Assembly: GCA_022013685.1 (NCBI GenBank)
Contig: JAKLPV010000146.1
Location: 1-44,671 of the forward strand
Origin: Anaerolineae bacterium
Lineage (GTDB): Bacteria > Chloroflexota > Anaerolineae > Anaerolineales > Villigracilaceae
Reading direction: 5' to 3'
Length of the DNA: 44,671 bases
Under the pieces are notes generated by a model. That model did no database searches. It was not told the DNA's origin and was given only the letters and a program-made list of their open reading frames with translations. Positions 1 to 8,094 of the stretch are shown in pieces. Each line of letters opens with the position of its first letter. The first letter of the stretch is position 1. Both the position numbers and the translations under genes were made by a program.

Positions 1-993
1 CGCGCCAAAAGCGGGAGCGATATGCACCAGCCCGGTGCCGTCTTCAGTGGTCACAAAATCGCCAAAGATGACGAAATGGGCCTGTTTATCGGGCGGCAGG
101 AAAGTAAAAAGTGGTTTGTAGCGTGTGCCCTTGAGCTTCTTGCCCTTGAGAGTCTCCACAACTTTGACTTCTTCGCCGCGGAAAACCTTCTCCAACAGGG
201 CCTGGGCCAAGATGAGGCGCTCGGTTCCACCCTCTTCGAGGTCGCGTTCGACCTTGACGTAGTCCACATCCTCGCCAACCGCCACCGCCACATTCGAGGG
301 CAGCGTCCAGGGGGTGGTGGTCCAGACCAAGAGCGAGGTTCCCGGCTCATCAACAAGCGGCAGGCGCACAAAAACTGAAGGGTCAGTGGCGTCATCATAA
401 CCTTGCGCCACCTCATGATCCGAGAGCGGCGTTCCACAGCGCGGACAGTATGGCACAACCTTGAAGCCCTGGTAGAGCAGGCCTTTGTCCCACATCTGGC
501 GCAATAACCACCACAACGACTCCATATAATCGTTGGTAAAAGTGACATAGGCCTCCTTCAGGTCCACCCAGAAGGCAATTCGGTCGGTCAGGCGTTCCCA
601 ATCCTGAATGTAATCGAAGGCCGATTTACGGCACAGTTCATTAAATTTCTCGATCCCGTATTCTTCGATTTGCTGTTTGCTGGTAAAGCCGAGTTTCTTC
701 TCGACCTCGATTTCCACAGGCAGGCCATGTGTATCCCAGCCGCCGCGCCGCGAGACGTGGTAACCGCGCATAATTTTGTAGCGTGGGAAAACATCCTTAA
801 ACGCGCGCGCCAGAACATGATGCACGCCTGGTTTGCCGTTGGCCGTCGGCGGACCTTCATAGAAAACATACTCCGGGCCGCCCACGCGGGTCGAGATCGT
901 CTTTTCAAAAATTCTCTCTCTTTTCCAGAATTTCAGCACGCCCTCTTCCAAAGAGGTCACATCCAGCTTTGGGGAAACAGGTTTGAACGCCAT
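1..993 (-). CDS. ileS: Isoleucyl-tRNA synthetase, N-terminal 331 residues (runs off window)
   Basis: Charges tRNA-Ile with isoleucine in the cytoplasm. The minus-strand frame is open from an ATG at 993 to the window edge. It shows the class I nucleotide-binding signature GPPTANGKPGVHH (the HIGH equivalent, around residues 47-59), then GWDTHGLPVE, a zinc-type CPRCGTPLSDHEVAQGY segment typical of IleS, and the start of the editing domain (WTTTPWTLPSN). The PGxHH form belongs to the eukaryote-like IleS class, which in other bacteria is often mupirocin-tolerant; tolerance here is not shown. A strong Shine-Dalgarno sequence (GGAGGTG) lies 4 bases before the ATG, and a T-box leader precedes it. The C-terminal two thirds lie outside the window. 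Confidence 0.95.
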   Translation of the reverse strand, partial: MAFKPVSPKLDVTSLEEGVLKFWKRERIFEKTISTRVGGPEYVFYEGPPTANGKPGVHHVLARAFKDVFPRYKIMRGYHVSRRGGWDTHGLPVEIEVEKKLGFTSKQQIEEYGIEKFNELCRKSAFDYIQDWERLTDRIAFWVDLKEAYVTFTNDYMESLWWLLRQMWDKGLLYQGFKVVPYCPRCGTPLSDHEVAQGYDDATDPSVFVRLPLVDEPGTSLLVWTTTPWTLPSNVAVAVGEDVDYVKVERDLEEGGTERLILAQALLEKVFRGEEVKVVETLKGKKLKGTRYKPLFTFLPPDKQAHFVIFGDFVTTEDGTGLVHIAPAFGA

Positions 994-1015
994 TCACACC
1001 TCCGAAAAATAAAAA

Positions 1016-1039
1016 CTCTCATCCACTCAGGGACGAGAG
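1016..1039 (-). terminator. T-box intrinsic terminator
   Basis: Nine-base-pair stem (one G-T pair) with a six-base loop, followed on the minus strand by TTTTTATTTTT (1014-1005). It contains the CGTCCC that would otherwise pair in the antiterminator with the T-box core, which is the usual mutually exclusive arrangement. Confidence 0.85.
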
Positions 1040-1078
1040 CAATAAAGACTCACGCGGTACCACCCAGATTCCTGAATT

Positions 1079-1120
1079 CGTCGTTTAAGGCTTGCCATTT
1101 AAGGCTCGCCACTTAAGACT
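1079..1120. repeat. Three tandem 14-base repeats in the T-box leader
   Basis: Units at 1079-1092, 1093-1106 and 1107-1120 share the pattern CGYCRYTTAAGRCT (first unit CGTCGTTTAAGGCT). They lie between the putative stem III and the antiterminator and are not part of the normal T-box consensus. Confidence 0.8.
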
Positions 1121-1198
1121 CACAGGCACTTAGCGAAGGACAAACATCCCTCTGCCCGCTTAACGGTGGGCAATCGGCTCACTTACTCCCTTGGGTCG

Positions 1199-1272
1199 GT
1201 ATCCAGTTTTCAGTGCTCAATATCCAGTGTTTACGTTCACTGGTTACTGAATACTGGTCACTGTTTACCGGC
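1199..1272. repeat. CAGT-rich imperfect repeat block
   Basis: This segment is built from variants of TATCCAGT, TTCAGTG, CACTGGTTACTGA and TACTGGTCACTG, in both orientations, so it can fold on itself. A related stretch, TCAGTGGTCAGTATCCAGT, lies near 5710. It interrupts the ileS T-box leader. Confidence 0.65.
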
Positions 1273-1396
1273 TGCCGGTTTCTGCTCGCGGCTCCGGAAG
1301 GATTTTCGATTCAGCATCCTGCCCCGGCTCACACCAATCCCGGGTTCGCTGACAGACTTGCCAAACCTACTCTTTTCCATCACAGCTGTTGGCGCA

Positions 1397-1424
1397 ATTA
1401 TACACAGATTTCGGGCATATTCAA
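1397..1424 (-). promoter_or_regulatory. Promoter of the ileS leader
   Basis: Minus-strand -35 TTGAAT (1424-1419), 16-base spacer, -10 TATAAT (1402-1397). It lies just upstream of the first recognisable T-box element, placing the transcript start near 1390. Confidence 0.7.
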
Positions 1425-1482
1425 GGCCATAAAAACATCAAACAATGATAAGATACCCGCAATTTCATCCCGGAGAATCTTC

Positions 1483-3108
1483 ATGCCCACCCTTGTTTTT
1501 GGAAAAATCGAACTGGAATATACCGCCCAAACCGTCCACCCTGCCCAGGGCGGATACATTCTCGAGGCCGCATCCTGCGCGATTCAAGCTCCCCCCACGC
1601 CACGCTATTACTACCGTCATGGATGGCAATCCTGGTCCCTGGCCGCCTGGCACGCCCCAACCCAGGAAATCCCGCTCCAGAAACCAATTTCCCTGCATCC
1701 GATGCAAATCGACCCAGTCTATGCCTACAATCCCAACCCGAACAGTTCGTGGGTCGGCGCGGTTGAAATGGACGATGACAACATCCTGCTGCTGGGCGCG
1801 CTCGGCCTCGAAGCCCACGTTGCCCTGCGCGGGGGGGCCTTGCAAGGCTGGTACGAATCGGTCAGCAAAGACAAGAGCAGCAAGCACGAGTGGTTCGTTG
1901 GCTATGGCAAGGAAAATGAAGTCTTTGCCAGTTATGCCGAACTACTCGGCGAGCGCCTTGGCCGCGGCAGCGCCGAAAAAGCTCCGCGAGTTTGGTGCTC
2001 GTGGTACAGCCTGTACAACGCCATCGATGAAAATATCCTGCTCGATACACTCGAAAAGCTGGGCGACTTGCCTTTCGATATCTTCCAGCTCGATGACGGT
2101 TGGCAAATCTCGGTCGGCGATTGGCAGGCCAACGACAAATTCCCGTCTGGCATGGCCGCCCTGGCCGAAAAAATCAAAGCCACGGGCCGTCGGGCCGGGC
2201 TTTGGCTGGCGCCGCTGCTGGCAACACCCTCTTCCAGCATATACCGCGATCACAAAGACTGGCTGCTGAAAGATGAAGACGGCAAACTTGCCTCGGCCGG
2301 GTTTAACTTCGGCGAGCAGCTCTATGCGCTTGACACCACCCACCCCGAAGCGCTCAACTTCCTGGCCGAGACGATGAAACAGGTGCGCGCCTGGGGCTAC
2401 GACTACCTGAAACTCGACTTTCTCTATGCAGGCTCGCTGTCCGGCAAACGCCATGTCGATATGCCGCGCGAAGCCGCCTACCGTCACGGGCTAAGCGTCA
2501 TCCGCGAAGCCATGGGCGCAGATGCCTACTTCCTGGCCTGCGGTTCGCCGATCATCCCATCCCTGGGATTGTGCGACGCCATGCGCATCGGGCCAGATGT
2601 CGCCAACTACTGGGATAAAGACCGCGACAGCCGTCTGCTCTACAACCAGACGACCCCCGGCGTCCAAAACGGCATCCGCACCTCGCTCAACCGCCTGTGG
2701 CTCAAGCCGCTCGTCCACACCGACCCAGACGTAGCCTACTTCCGCTCGGTTGAATGCAGCATCGACCCTGACCAAAAGTCCCTGCTGAGAGATATGACCC
2801 AGGTTTGCCAGTTCAAAGCCACCTCCGACCTGCCCCACTGGTGGACAGATTCCGAACGCGAACAGGTGCGAACCTGGCTGACGAGTGAGCCGCAAATTGA
2901 GCGTACTGGCCGCGCCACTTTTACACTGGATGGCCGCGCCGTCGATTTCAGCCCGGCCCTGCCCCTGCCAGCGCCTCCCGCCGGTTTCGACGCCTTGCGC
3001 CGCGAAATCAGCGCCTGGGGCGGCGATCAAGGCTGGATTATGAGTCGCATGTTCCAGGCCTGGAAACGCGACCTCGAAAAAATGAAACAGGAAAAAATCC
3101 CAAAATAG
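1483..3108 (+). CDS. GH36-type alpha-galactosidase
   Basis: Retaining alpha-galactosidase of the GH36/GH-D clan, probably cytoplasmic because no signal peptide is visible, removing terminal alpha-galactose from oligosaccharides. The 541-residue product has a beta-sandwich-like N-terminal part with YYRHGWQSWS (residues 43-52), then a TIM barrel with DDGWQ (204-208). The predicted nucleophile is Asp312 in YLKLDF, and the predicted acid/base is Asp372 in RIGPDV. The frame stays open further upstream, but the ATG at 1483 follows a CGGAGAA ribosome site and gives an N-terminus like the family, while longer forms would run through the opposing ileS leader. The carbonic anhydrase gene begins three bases after the stop. 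The exact substrate is not shown. Confidence 0.85.
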   Translation: MPTLVFGKIELEYTAQTVHPAQGGYILEAASCAIQAPPTPRYYYRHGWQSWSLAAWHAPTQEIPLQKPISLHPMQIDPVYAYNPNPNSSWVGAVEMDDDNILLLGALGLEAHVALRGGALQGWYESVSKDKSSKHEWFVGYGKENEVFASYAELLGERLGRGSAEKAPRVWCSWYSLYNAIDENILLDTLEKLGDLPFDIFQLDDGWQISVGDWQANDKFPSGMAALAEKIKATGRRAGLWLAPLLATPSSSIYRDHKDWLLKDEDGKLASAGFNFGEQLYALDTTHPEALNFLAETMKQVRAWGYDYLKLDFLYAGSLSGKRHVDMPREAAYRHGLSVIREAMGADAYFLACGSPIIPSLGLCDAMRIGPDVANYWDKDRDSRLLYNQTTPGVQNGIRTSLNRLWLKPLVHTDPDVAYFRSVECSIDPDQKSLLRDMTQVCQFKATSDLPHWWTDSEREQVRTWLTSEPQIERTGRATFTLDGRAVDFSPALPLPAPPAGFDALRREISAWGGDQGWIMSRMFQAWKRDLEKMKQEKIPK

Positions 3109-3110
3109 CC

Positions 3111-3764
3111 ATGCCAACGATCCAATCCCTGCTCAAAAACAATCGCGCCTGGGCGCAGGCCGTCAGCGCCGAAGACCCTTCCTTCTTCCAGCGTCTTAGC
3201 GCCCAGCAATCCCCCGGCTACCTGTGGATCGGCTGCGCCGACAGCCGCGTGCCATCCACCCAATTAACCGGCCTGCTGCCCGGAGAAATGTTCGTCCACC
3301 GCAATGTTGCCAATGTGGTTGTCCACGCCGATCTTAATTGCCTCTCGGTCATTCAATATGCCGTTGAAGTGCTCAAAGTGGAGCACATCATCGTCTGCGG
3401 GCATTACGGCTGCGGCGGCGTCGAAGCTGCCCTGCGCGACAGCCAGTTCGGGCTGATCGACAATTGGCTGCGCCATGTGCAGGATGTGCACAACAAACAT
3501 CGGGCTTTTATCGAGGCAGCGGGAGATTTTGCCGCGCAATCAGCGCGGCTGAGCGAGTTGAACGTTATCGAACAAGCGGTCAACGTCTGCCAAACAACCA
3601 TCGTCCGCCAGGCCTGGGAACGCGGACAGCAACTGACCGTCAACGGTTTGATCTATGGCTTGAATGACGGGCTGCTGCGCGATTTACAAATGCGGGTGGA
3701 CAGCGCAAAGGGCCTGGCCGCACAATTTAAACAAGCGATGGATAACCTGGGCCAGACGAAGTGA
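3111..3764 (+). CDS. can: Beta-class carbonic anhydrase
   Basis: Interconverts CO2 and bicarbonate with a zinc ion, in the cytoplasm. The 217-residue protein has normal family length and a complete site. Cys42, Asp44 and Arg46 lie in GCADSR, and His98 and Cys101 in GHYGCGG; the two Cys and the His bind zinc, and the Asp-Arg pair gates the site. The HRNVAN motif follows at 63-68. It starts two bases after the GH36 stop and overlaps the next gene by four bases, so the three genes are probably co-transcribed. This pairing does not indicate a shared pathway. Confidence 0.95.
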   Translation: MPTIQSLLKNNRAWAQAVSAEDPSFFQRLSAQQSPGYLWIGCADSRVPSTQLTGLLPGEMFVHRNVANVVVHADLNCLSVIQYAVEVLKVEHIIVCGHYGCGGVEAALRDSQFGLIDNWLRHVQDVHNKHRAFIEAAGDFAAQSARLSELNVIEQAVNVCQTTIVRQAWERGQQLTVNGLIYGLNDGLLRDLQMRVDSAKGLAAQFKQAMDNLGQTK

Positions 3765-4594
3765 TAAAAATGGAAAAACGCATGGACACACTTTCACTCC
3801 AAAAGCAAAAACTTGGCCTGCTCTACGGCCTGTTCGCCGGTTTGGCGCTGGCAATATCGCTGTGGGGGATGGATGCTTTTTTGCTCTGGAGAGCCCACGC
3901 CGCCTTCGCCTGGGTCCGTTTCCTGATCGGCGGTCTGGCCTCACTGGTTGCCTTTTGCCTGGCCGGATGGCTGACCATGCGTTTCGAAAAAGCCTTGTTA
4001 GGTGCGCTGTTCTGGCTGGCCGCCGCGCTTGTTCCCGCCAACCTGGGCGTGCTGATGATTTTTGACGGTTGGCCGGTCATCCTGAGTCTTCTTCAACCTG
4101 AAATGGCCGCAAATTTCATCACGCCGGAATATTCTTACAGCGCCCTAAGCGGACTACTGATGGCCATCCTTGGGATTTCATCGATGATCGTTGGAGGATT
4201 GGAAGTTCCCCTGGTGGGTCAATCCCTGTTTTCTTCCGCGACAGGCGCGCTGGCCCCCGCCATATTACTGGTCATGCTAATCTTCAGCCTGACCGGGATA
4301 CTTGTCGACAATACAATGCACATCAAGCTGCGCGAATCTATCTACAATCTCGATCACACCATACAATTCGTGGCTGAAAACGACATGGCCGAGGTAGACA
4401 AAACGCTTGCGCGCCAAATGCACGCGGCAGCGCTCAAATCGGTCGGCGAGGCGGTGCGCAACCCACGTCGTTTATTCGTAACATCTTTTGACCAGACTTC
4501 CGAACAGGTGGAGATTTGGGTCGATTTTAGCGGCACATGGGCGCAATGCGCCACCGTCTCCAACCAGGTAATAAACTGTAAGCTAATCCCTTAA
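3761..4594 (+). CDS. Multi-pass membrane protein of unknown function
   Basis: The 277-residue product is not recognised. About five hydrophobic segments occur in the first 190 residues (for example [20 protein letters not shown] and the stretch ending [12 protein letters not shown]). A soluble C-terminal region of about 90 residues follows, with a charged helix-like part ([20 protein letters not shown]). A GTG start at 3761 overlaps the carbonic anhydrase stop (GTGA); an in-frame ATG at 3770 is the alternative. The gene converges on the agmatine deiminase gene, and their 3' ends overlap by four bases. Confidence 0.75.
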   Translation: MIKMEKRMDTLSLQKQKLGLLYGLFAGLALAISLWGMDAFLLWRAHAAFAWVRFLIGGLASLVAFCLAGWLTMRFEKALLGALFWLAAALVPANLGVLMIFDGWPVILSLLQPEMAANFITPEYSYSALSGLLMAILGISSMIVGGLEVPLVGQSLFSSATGALAPAILLVMLIFSLTGILVDNTMHIKLRESIYNLDHTIQFVAENDMAEVDKTLARQMHAAALKSVGEAVRNPRRLFVTSFDQTSEQVEIWVDFSGTWAQCATVSNQVINCKLIP

Positions 4595-5679
4595 CCGACT
4601 CTCGGCTGCTGCTGGGTGATGCAATGGATGTTGCCTCCGCCGAGCAGGATTTCGCGGGCCGGGACACCCACCACCCGCCGCTCGGGCAGCAGTTTCTGGA
4701 GCGTTTCCAACGCCCCGGCATCGCGCCGGTCGCCAAAAGTTGGGACAATTGCCCCGCCGTTGCAAAAATAAAAATTGACATACGAAGCCGCCATACGGTC
4801 GCCTGCCTTGCGCGGCAGCGTACCATCAACTGCATCGACGCCTTCGGCTTCTTCCGCGCTGATTAAAATCGGACCCGGTTGTTGAATCTTATGGACAATT
4901 AGTTTACGCCCCCTGGCGTCTGTTTGCGAGATGAGAAACTCATACGCCTCGAGGGAGCGAGCATACTGCGAATCAGATTTGTCATCCGTCCAGGTCAGGG
5001 CAATTTCAGCCGGACGCAAGAAACAGGCCAGATTATCCACATGGCCTGTAGTTTCATCGTTGAACACCCCGCGCGGAATCCAAAGCACCTTTTCAACGTT
5101 GAGATAATCTTTCAGGTGGGATTCGATCTCTGCCTGGGTTAGATCCGAGTTGCGGCCGGGGCTGAGCAGGCACTCAGCGGTCGTGATGCAAGTCCCTTCG
5201 CCATCGACATGGATCGAGCCGCCTTCCAGCACCAGCGGGGCTTTGTAGCGCGTGGCGCGCTCGATCTCTAGCACCTTTGCAGCGACAGCCTCATCCAAAT
5301 CCCACGGGAAATACAGTCCGTTATACAGGCCGCCCCAGGCGTTGAAAATCCAATCGATGCCGCGCAAGCCGTTGCCATCACTGACAAAGGTCGGGCCAAC
5401 ATCTCGCATCCATGAGTCGTTACTCGACAATTCGATTACTCGAATTTCGGCGGACAGCATCTGGCGGGCATTCATGAACTGATTGTGATTAACTCCCACC
5501 GTGACCGACTCAAACTGGGCAATCGCCCTAGCAACAGCCGCGAAAGCCTTTTGAGCCGGCTTGCCGCCCAGCCGCCAATTGTCCGGGCGCTGTGGCCAGA
5601 GCATCCACGTCCCGGCATGAGGCGCAAATTCGGCTGGCATCGAAAAACCATCTGTTCGGGGAGTGGAATGGAACAACAC
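4591..5679 (-). CDS. aguA: Agmatine deiminase
   Basis: Hydrolyses agmatine to N-carbamoylputrescine and ammonia. The 362-residue protein is full length for the PAD_porph/agmatine deiminase family. It begins with [19 protein letters not shown] and has the conserved [26 protein letters not shown] and GHVDNLACF motifs. The catalytic Cys353 is in GGGNIHC near the C-terminus. The start is GTG at 5679, with GGAGA upstream. It is divergent from aguB at 5793, which performs the next step, so the pair forms the bacterial and plant-type agmatine-to-putrescine route. No arginine decarboxylase is present in the window to supply agmatine. Confidence 0.93.
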   Translation of the reverse strand: MLFHSTPRTDGFSMPAEFAPHAGTWMLWPQRPDNWRLGGKPAQKAFAAVARAIAQFESVTVGVNHNQFMNARQMLSAEIRVIELSSNDSWMRDVGPTFVSDGNGLRGIDWIFNAWGGLYNGLYFPWDLDEAVAAKVLEIERATRYKAPLVLEGGSIHVDGEGTCITTAECLLSPGRNSDLTQAEIESHLKDYLNVEKVLWIPRGVFNDETTGHVDNLACFLRPAEIALTWTDDKSDSQYARSLEAYEFLISQTDARGRKLIVHKIQQPGPILISAEEAEGVDAVDGTLPRKAGDRMAASYVNFYFCNGGAIVPTFGDRRDAGALETLQKLLPERRVVGVPAREILLGGGNIHCITQQQPRVG

Positions 5680-5706
5680 GAGAGTCTCCGGGTAAAATTG
5701 GGGAAT

Positions 5707-5730
5707 TCAGTGGTCAGTATCCAGTTCTAT
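5707..5730. repeat. Second copy of the CAGT-type repeat
   Basis: TTCAGTGGTCAGTATCCAGT in the aguA-aguB intergenic region repeats the vocabulary of the block at 1199-1272. No open reading frame or terminal repeats are attached to it. Confidence 0.55.
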
Positions 5731-5792
5731 CGATGGTCGAGTAGCCTTGCGCAGGGTTTGCGCCGGACGTATCGAAACCAGAAAGAGAAATC

Positions 5793-6632
5793 ATGCAAAA
5801 ACTTCGTATTGCAATCATCCAAACCCGCTGGCCGGGTACGCGCAAAACCATGCAAGAAGTTTACCGTAAAAAAATCGCCGAGGCCGCCCAAACGGGTGCG
5901 CAGTTGGTTTGCCTGCAAGAATTCACAATCTCACCCTATTTCGCCAGCAGCCTCGCCCCGTCTGGTTTCGACTGGGCGGAACCGCTCGAAGGCGGGCCAA
6001 CCCATCAGTTCCTTGGCCAGCTTGCCAGCACACACGGAATTTACATCATCGGCAGCATTTTCGAGCGCGATGGCGAAAAATTCTGGGATACGGCCACCAT
6101 TTACAATCCGCAGGGTCAATTGCACGGATTCACCCGAAAAATCCACATTCCACAGGGGCAAGGTTATCACGAAGACCACTTCTTCGCCGGCAGTGACCAG
6201 TACCCCATCCACGAGGTGCTGGGCGTAAAAATCGCCATCCCGACCTGCTATGACCAGTGGTTTCCCGAAATGTCGCGCATTTGCGCGCTCAACGGCGCTG
6301 AATTTATCTTTTACCCGACCGCCATCGGCTCCGAACCAACCAGCCCCTGCGTGGACACCAAGGACTCATGGCAAACTGTCATGCGCGGGCAGGCCATCGC
6401 CAGCGGGGTCTTTATCGCCGCCGCCAACCGGGTCGGCGTGGAAGGTGTTGCTTTTTATGGTTCCAGTTTTGTTTGCGAACCGAATGGCACGCTTATCGCC
6501 CAGGCCAGCCGCGACCGCGACGAGTTGCTGGTGGTTGACCTCGACCCCGCCGCGCTGGAGGAATGGCGCAGGCTTTTCCCGCTGCTCAAACAACGCCGTC
6601 CGGGCGTTTATGATCGCATTTCCGCCACATAA
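5793..6632 (+). CDS. aguB: N-carbamoylputrescine amidase (nitrilase superfamily)
   Basis: Splits N-carbamoylputrescine into putrescine, CO2 and ammonia. The 279-residue protein has the carbon-nitrogen hydrolase triad: Glu43 in CLQEFTISPYF, Lys116 in TRKIHIP and Cys152 in IPTCYDQWFPE. The segment GYHEDHFFAGSD and the QWFPE context are typical of the putrescine-pathway members, not of beta-ureidopropionase. A purine-rich ribosome site (AGAAAGAG) precedes the ATG. The divergent aguA supports the assignment. The putrescine formed may feed polyamine synthesis or nitrogen supply. Confidence 0.92.
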   Translation: MQKLRIAIIQTRWPGTRKTMQEVYRKKIAEAAQTGAQLVCLQEFTISPYFASSLAPSGFDWAEPLEGGPTHQFLGQLASTHGIYIIGSIFERDGEKFWDTATIYNPQGQLHGFTRKIHIPQGQGYHEDHFFAGSDQYPIHEVLGVKIAIPTCYDQWFPEMSRICALNGAEFIFYPTAIGSEPTSPCVDTKDSWQTVMRGQAIASGVFIAAANRVGVEGVAFYGSSFVCEPNGTLIAQASRDRDELLVVDLDPAALEEWRRLFPLLKQRRPGVYDRISAT

Positions 6633-6646
6633 ATTGCGAGATGGGA

Positions 6647-6973
6647 TTAGAATCCCATCTCAATCAGAATAAAGAAGACAGCCACAGCCAGACCAACGAT
6701 TACAAGCGGTACGCTCGTCCAGACGGCCGCCATTTTATCGCTGCGACGCGCATACGCCACCCAGGCCAGAATGGAAAAAATCAAAGGCCAGATTGGATAG
6801 CTCCAAATTGCGCCGACAAATAAAACCGCCTGGGCAGATATACCAGCGTCAAAGGCCATAACCGACATCATGCTGGCAACCGACCAGGGAATCAGCAATA
6901 CCAAATAAAACAACTGAGACAAAATCAGCCAGACCAGGGCTGGCCAGCGACGAATCGTGACGTTATCAGACAT
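6647..6973 (-). CDS. Small three-helix membrane protein, unknown
   Basis: A 108-residue, strongly hydrophobic protein with three likely membrane helices (around residues 10-42, 48-68 and 82-106) and a short basic loop (YARRSDK). It is not recognised. A good ribosome site (AAGGAGACAGGAA) lies before the ATG, and a TATCAT -10-like box lies just upstream, which supports a real gene. It converges on aguB and diverges from the PIG-L gene. Confidence 0.7.
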   Translation of the reverse strand: MSDNVTIRRWPALVWLILSQLFYLVLLIPWSVASMMSVMAFDAGISAQAVLFVGAIWSYPIWPLIFSILAWVAYARRSDKMAAVWTSVPLVIVGLAVAVFFILIEMGF

Positions 6974-7074
6974 TTCCTGTCTCCTTTGGCGCTATGATAC
7001 CATGCTCGTTAAAAATCCATCACAACTTCAAAGGCTCACTCTGAAACATCCCTTCTAAAATCCAGGAGAAAACC

Positions 7075-7923
7075 ATGAAATTCAACCTTGAAACTACCGA
7101 AATATTCATACCTGATGGTTTGCCCGTGGCCAAGGCCCTGGCCCGCACCACCCATTTATGCCTGGCCGCCCACCAGGATGATATCGAGATCATGGCCGCC
7201 GGGCCAATTCTGACCTGCTTCCAACAGGAACAGCTTTGGTTCACGGGAGTGGTTGTCACCGACGGGCGCGGTTCGCCCCGTGACGACCTGTACAAAAATT
7301 ACACCGACGAAGAAATGCGCCGGGTGCGCTTCAAGGAGCAGTTTAAAGCTGCCTTTGTCGGTGAATACGCCGCCCAGGTGATGCTCGATTACCCCAGCAA
7401 GAGCATCAAAGACGGCAAAGATGAGCGCGGCGTGGAAGACATGCTGACCCTGCTTAAAGCCACCCGCCCACAATATGTCTATACCCACAACCTGGCAGAC
7501 AAGCACGATACCCACATCGGTGTGGCGCTCAAGGTGATTGCGGCCATTCGCCGCCTGCCCGAGACCGAACGCCCCGAAAAATTATACGGCTGTGAAGTCT
7601 GGCGCAACCTGGACTGGATGGTGGACAGCGACAAGGTCAGTTTCGATGTAACCAAGCGCGAGAACCTGCAAGCCGCCCTGCTGGGAGTCTTCGACTCGCA
7701 AATCTGCGGCGGCAAGCGCTACGACCTGGCCTCGATGGGACGCCGAAAAGCCAATGCCACCTATTCCGAATCGCATGGTGTTGATGAGACTCTCGGCCTG
7801 TCGTATGCCATGGACTTAACCCCGCTCATCACCGACGACAAGCTCGACCCGAAAGCCTTCATCCTGGCGCAGATACAAAAATTCGCCGAGGACGTCGCCG
7901 CGCGGGTGGGCAAGATGTTGTAA
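7075..7923 (+). CDS. PIG-L (LmbE-like) family deacetylase
   Basis: A zinc-dependent N-deacetylase fold of the LmbE/PIG-L group, which acts on GlcNAc-type or similar amide substrates. The 282-residue product has the metal-binding AAHQDDIEIMAAG (His33, Asp35, Asp36), VVVTDGRGS, and a downstream HDTHIGVALKVI segment that would give the second metal histidine. AGGAGA precedes the ATG, and an intrinsic terminator follows at 7951-7983. The substrate is unknown. Its position between the agmatine genes and the cyanophycinase cluster may be chance or may reflect a role in amide breakdown. Confidence 0.85.
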   Translation: MKFNLETTEIFIPDGLPVAKALARTTHLCLAAHQDDIEIMAAGPILTCFQQEQLWFTGVVVTDGRGSPRDDLYKNYTDEEMRRVRFKEQFKAAFVGEYAAQVMLDYPSKSIKDGKDERGVEDMLTLLKATRPQYVYTHNLADKHDTHIGVALKVIAAIRRLPETERPEKLYGCEVWRNLDWMVDSDKVSFDVTKRENLQAALLGVFDSQICGGKRYDLASMGRRKANATYSESHGVDETLGLSYAMDLTPLITDDKLDPKAFILAQIQKFAEDVAARVGKML

Positions 7924-7950
7924 CAAGTTATTCTGAAAGAGGAGCTTATC

Positions 7951-7983
7951 AAAAATACCCCATCATTCTGGTTGGGTATTTTT
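7951..7983. terminator. Intrinsic terminator after the PIG-L gene
   Basis: AAAAATACCC and GGGTATTTTT form a ten-base-pair stem with a 13-base loop. The T-rich end suits plus-strand termination, and it separates the PIG-L gene from the GntR unit. Confidence 0.8.
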
Positions 7984-8021
7984 GATTCCCGCCATAAACC
8001 TTAAAAAATCCAACCTGCCTC

Positions 8022-8051
8022 TTGACTCCTGCCCTGCAAAAGTTGTATCCT
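8022..8051 (+). promoter_or_regulatory. Probable promoter of the gntR-cyanophycinase unit
   Basis: -35 TTGACT (8022-8027), 18-base spacer, -10-like TATCCT (8046-8051), about 45 bases before the GntR start codon. Confidence 0.5.
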
Positions 8052-8065
8052 AAATCATACATTAG

Positions 8066-8081
8066 ATATTATATATAATAT
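8066..8081. promoter_or_regulatory. Candidate GntR operator
   Basis: A perfect 16-base palindrome, ATATTATATATAATAT, lies between the proposed promoter and the gntR start codon. FadR-subfamily regulators commonly bind short AT-rich palindromes near their own gene, so autorepression is a reasonable inference. Confidence 0.45.
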
Positions 8082-8094
8082 ATAGGTCAAAGCC

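Larger units (their letters stand above)
994..1390 (-). promoter_or_regulatory. T-box riboswitch leader of ileS
   Basis: This leader of about 400 bases lies between the ileS promoter and its start codon, read on the minus strand. The conserved T-box core GGGTGGTACCGCG is at 1065-1053; its TGGT would pair with the ACCA end of uncharged tRNA-Ile. A Stem I apical part (AACCCGGG..GGTGTGAGCCGGGG) lies near 1350-1320. A candidate specifier codon ATC (Ile) is at 1303-1301 in a GAAAATCC context, which agrees with the downstream gene. The terminator is CTCTCGTCC/GGATGAGAG (1039-1016) followed by a T-rich run (1014-1005), so control is probably by transcription antitermination. The leader also carries a CAGT-rich repeat (about 1199-1272) and three 14-base repeats (1079-1120). 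Confidence 0.9.

Noticed and set aside
1079..1120. Tandem repeats as a CRISPR array
   Set aside because: Only three abutting 14-base units without spacers, and no cas genes.
1213..1482. A longer N-terminus for the GH36 gene starting at 1213
   Set aside because: It would be translated from the opposing T-box leader and repeat DNA and does not resemble the family; the 1483 start has a ribosome site and a normal N-terminus.
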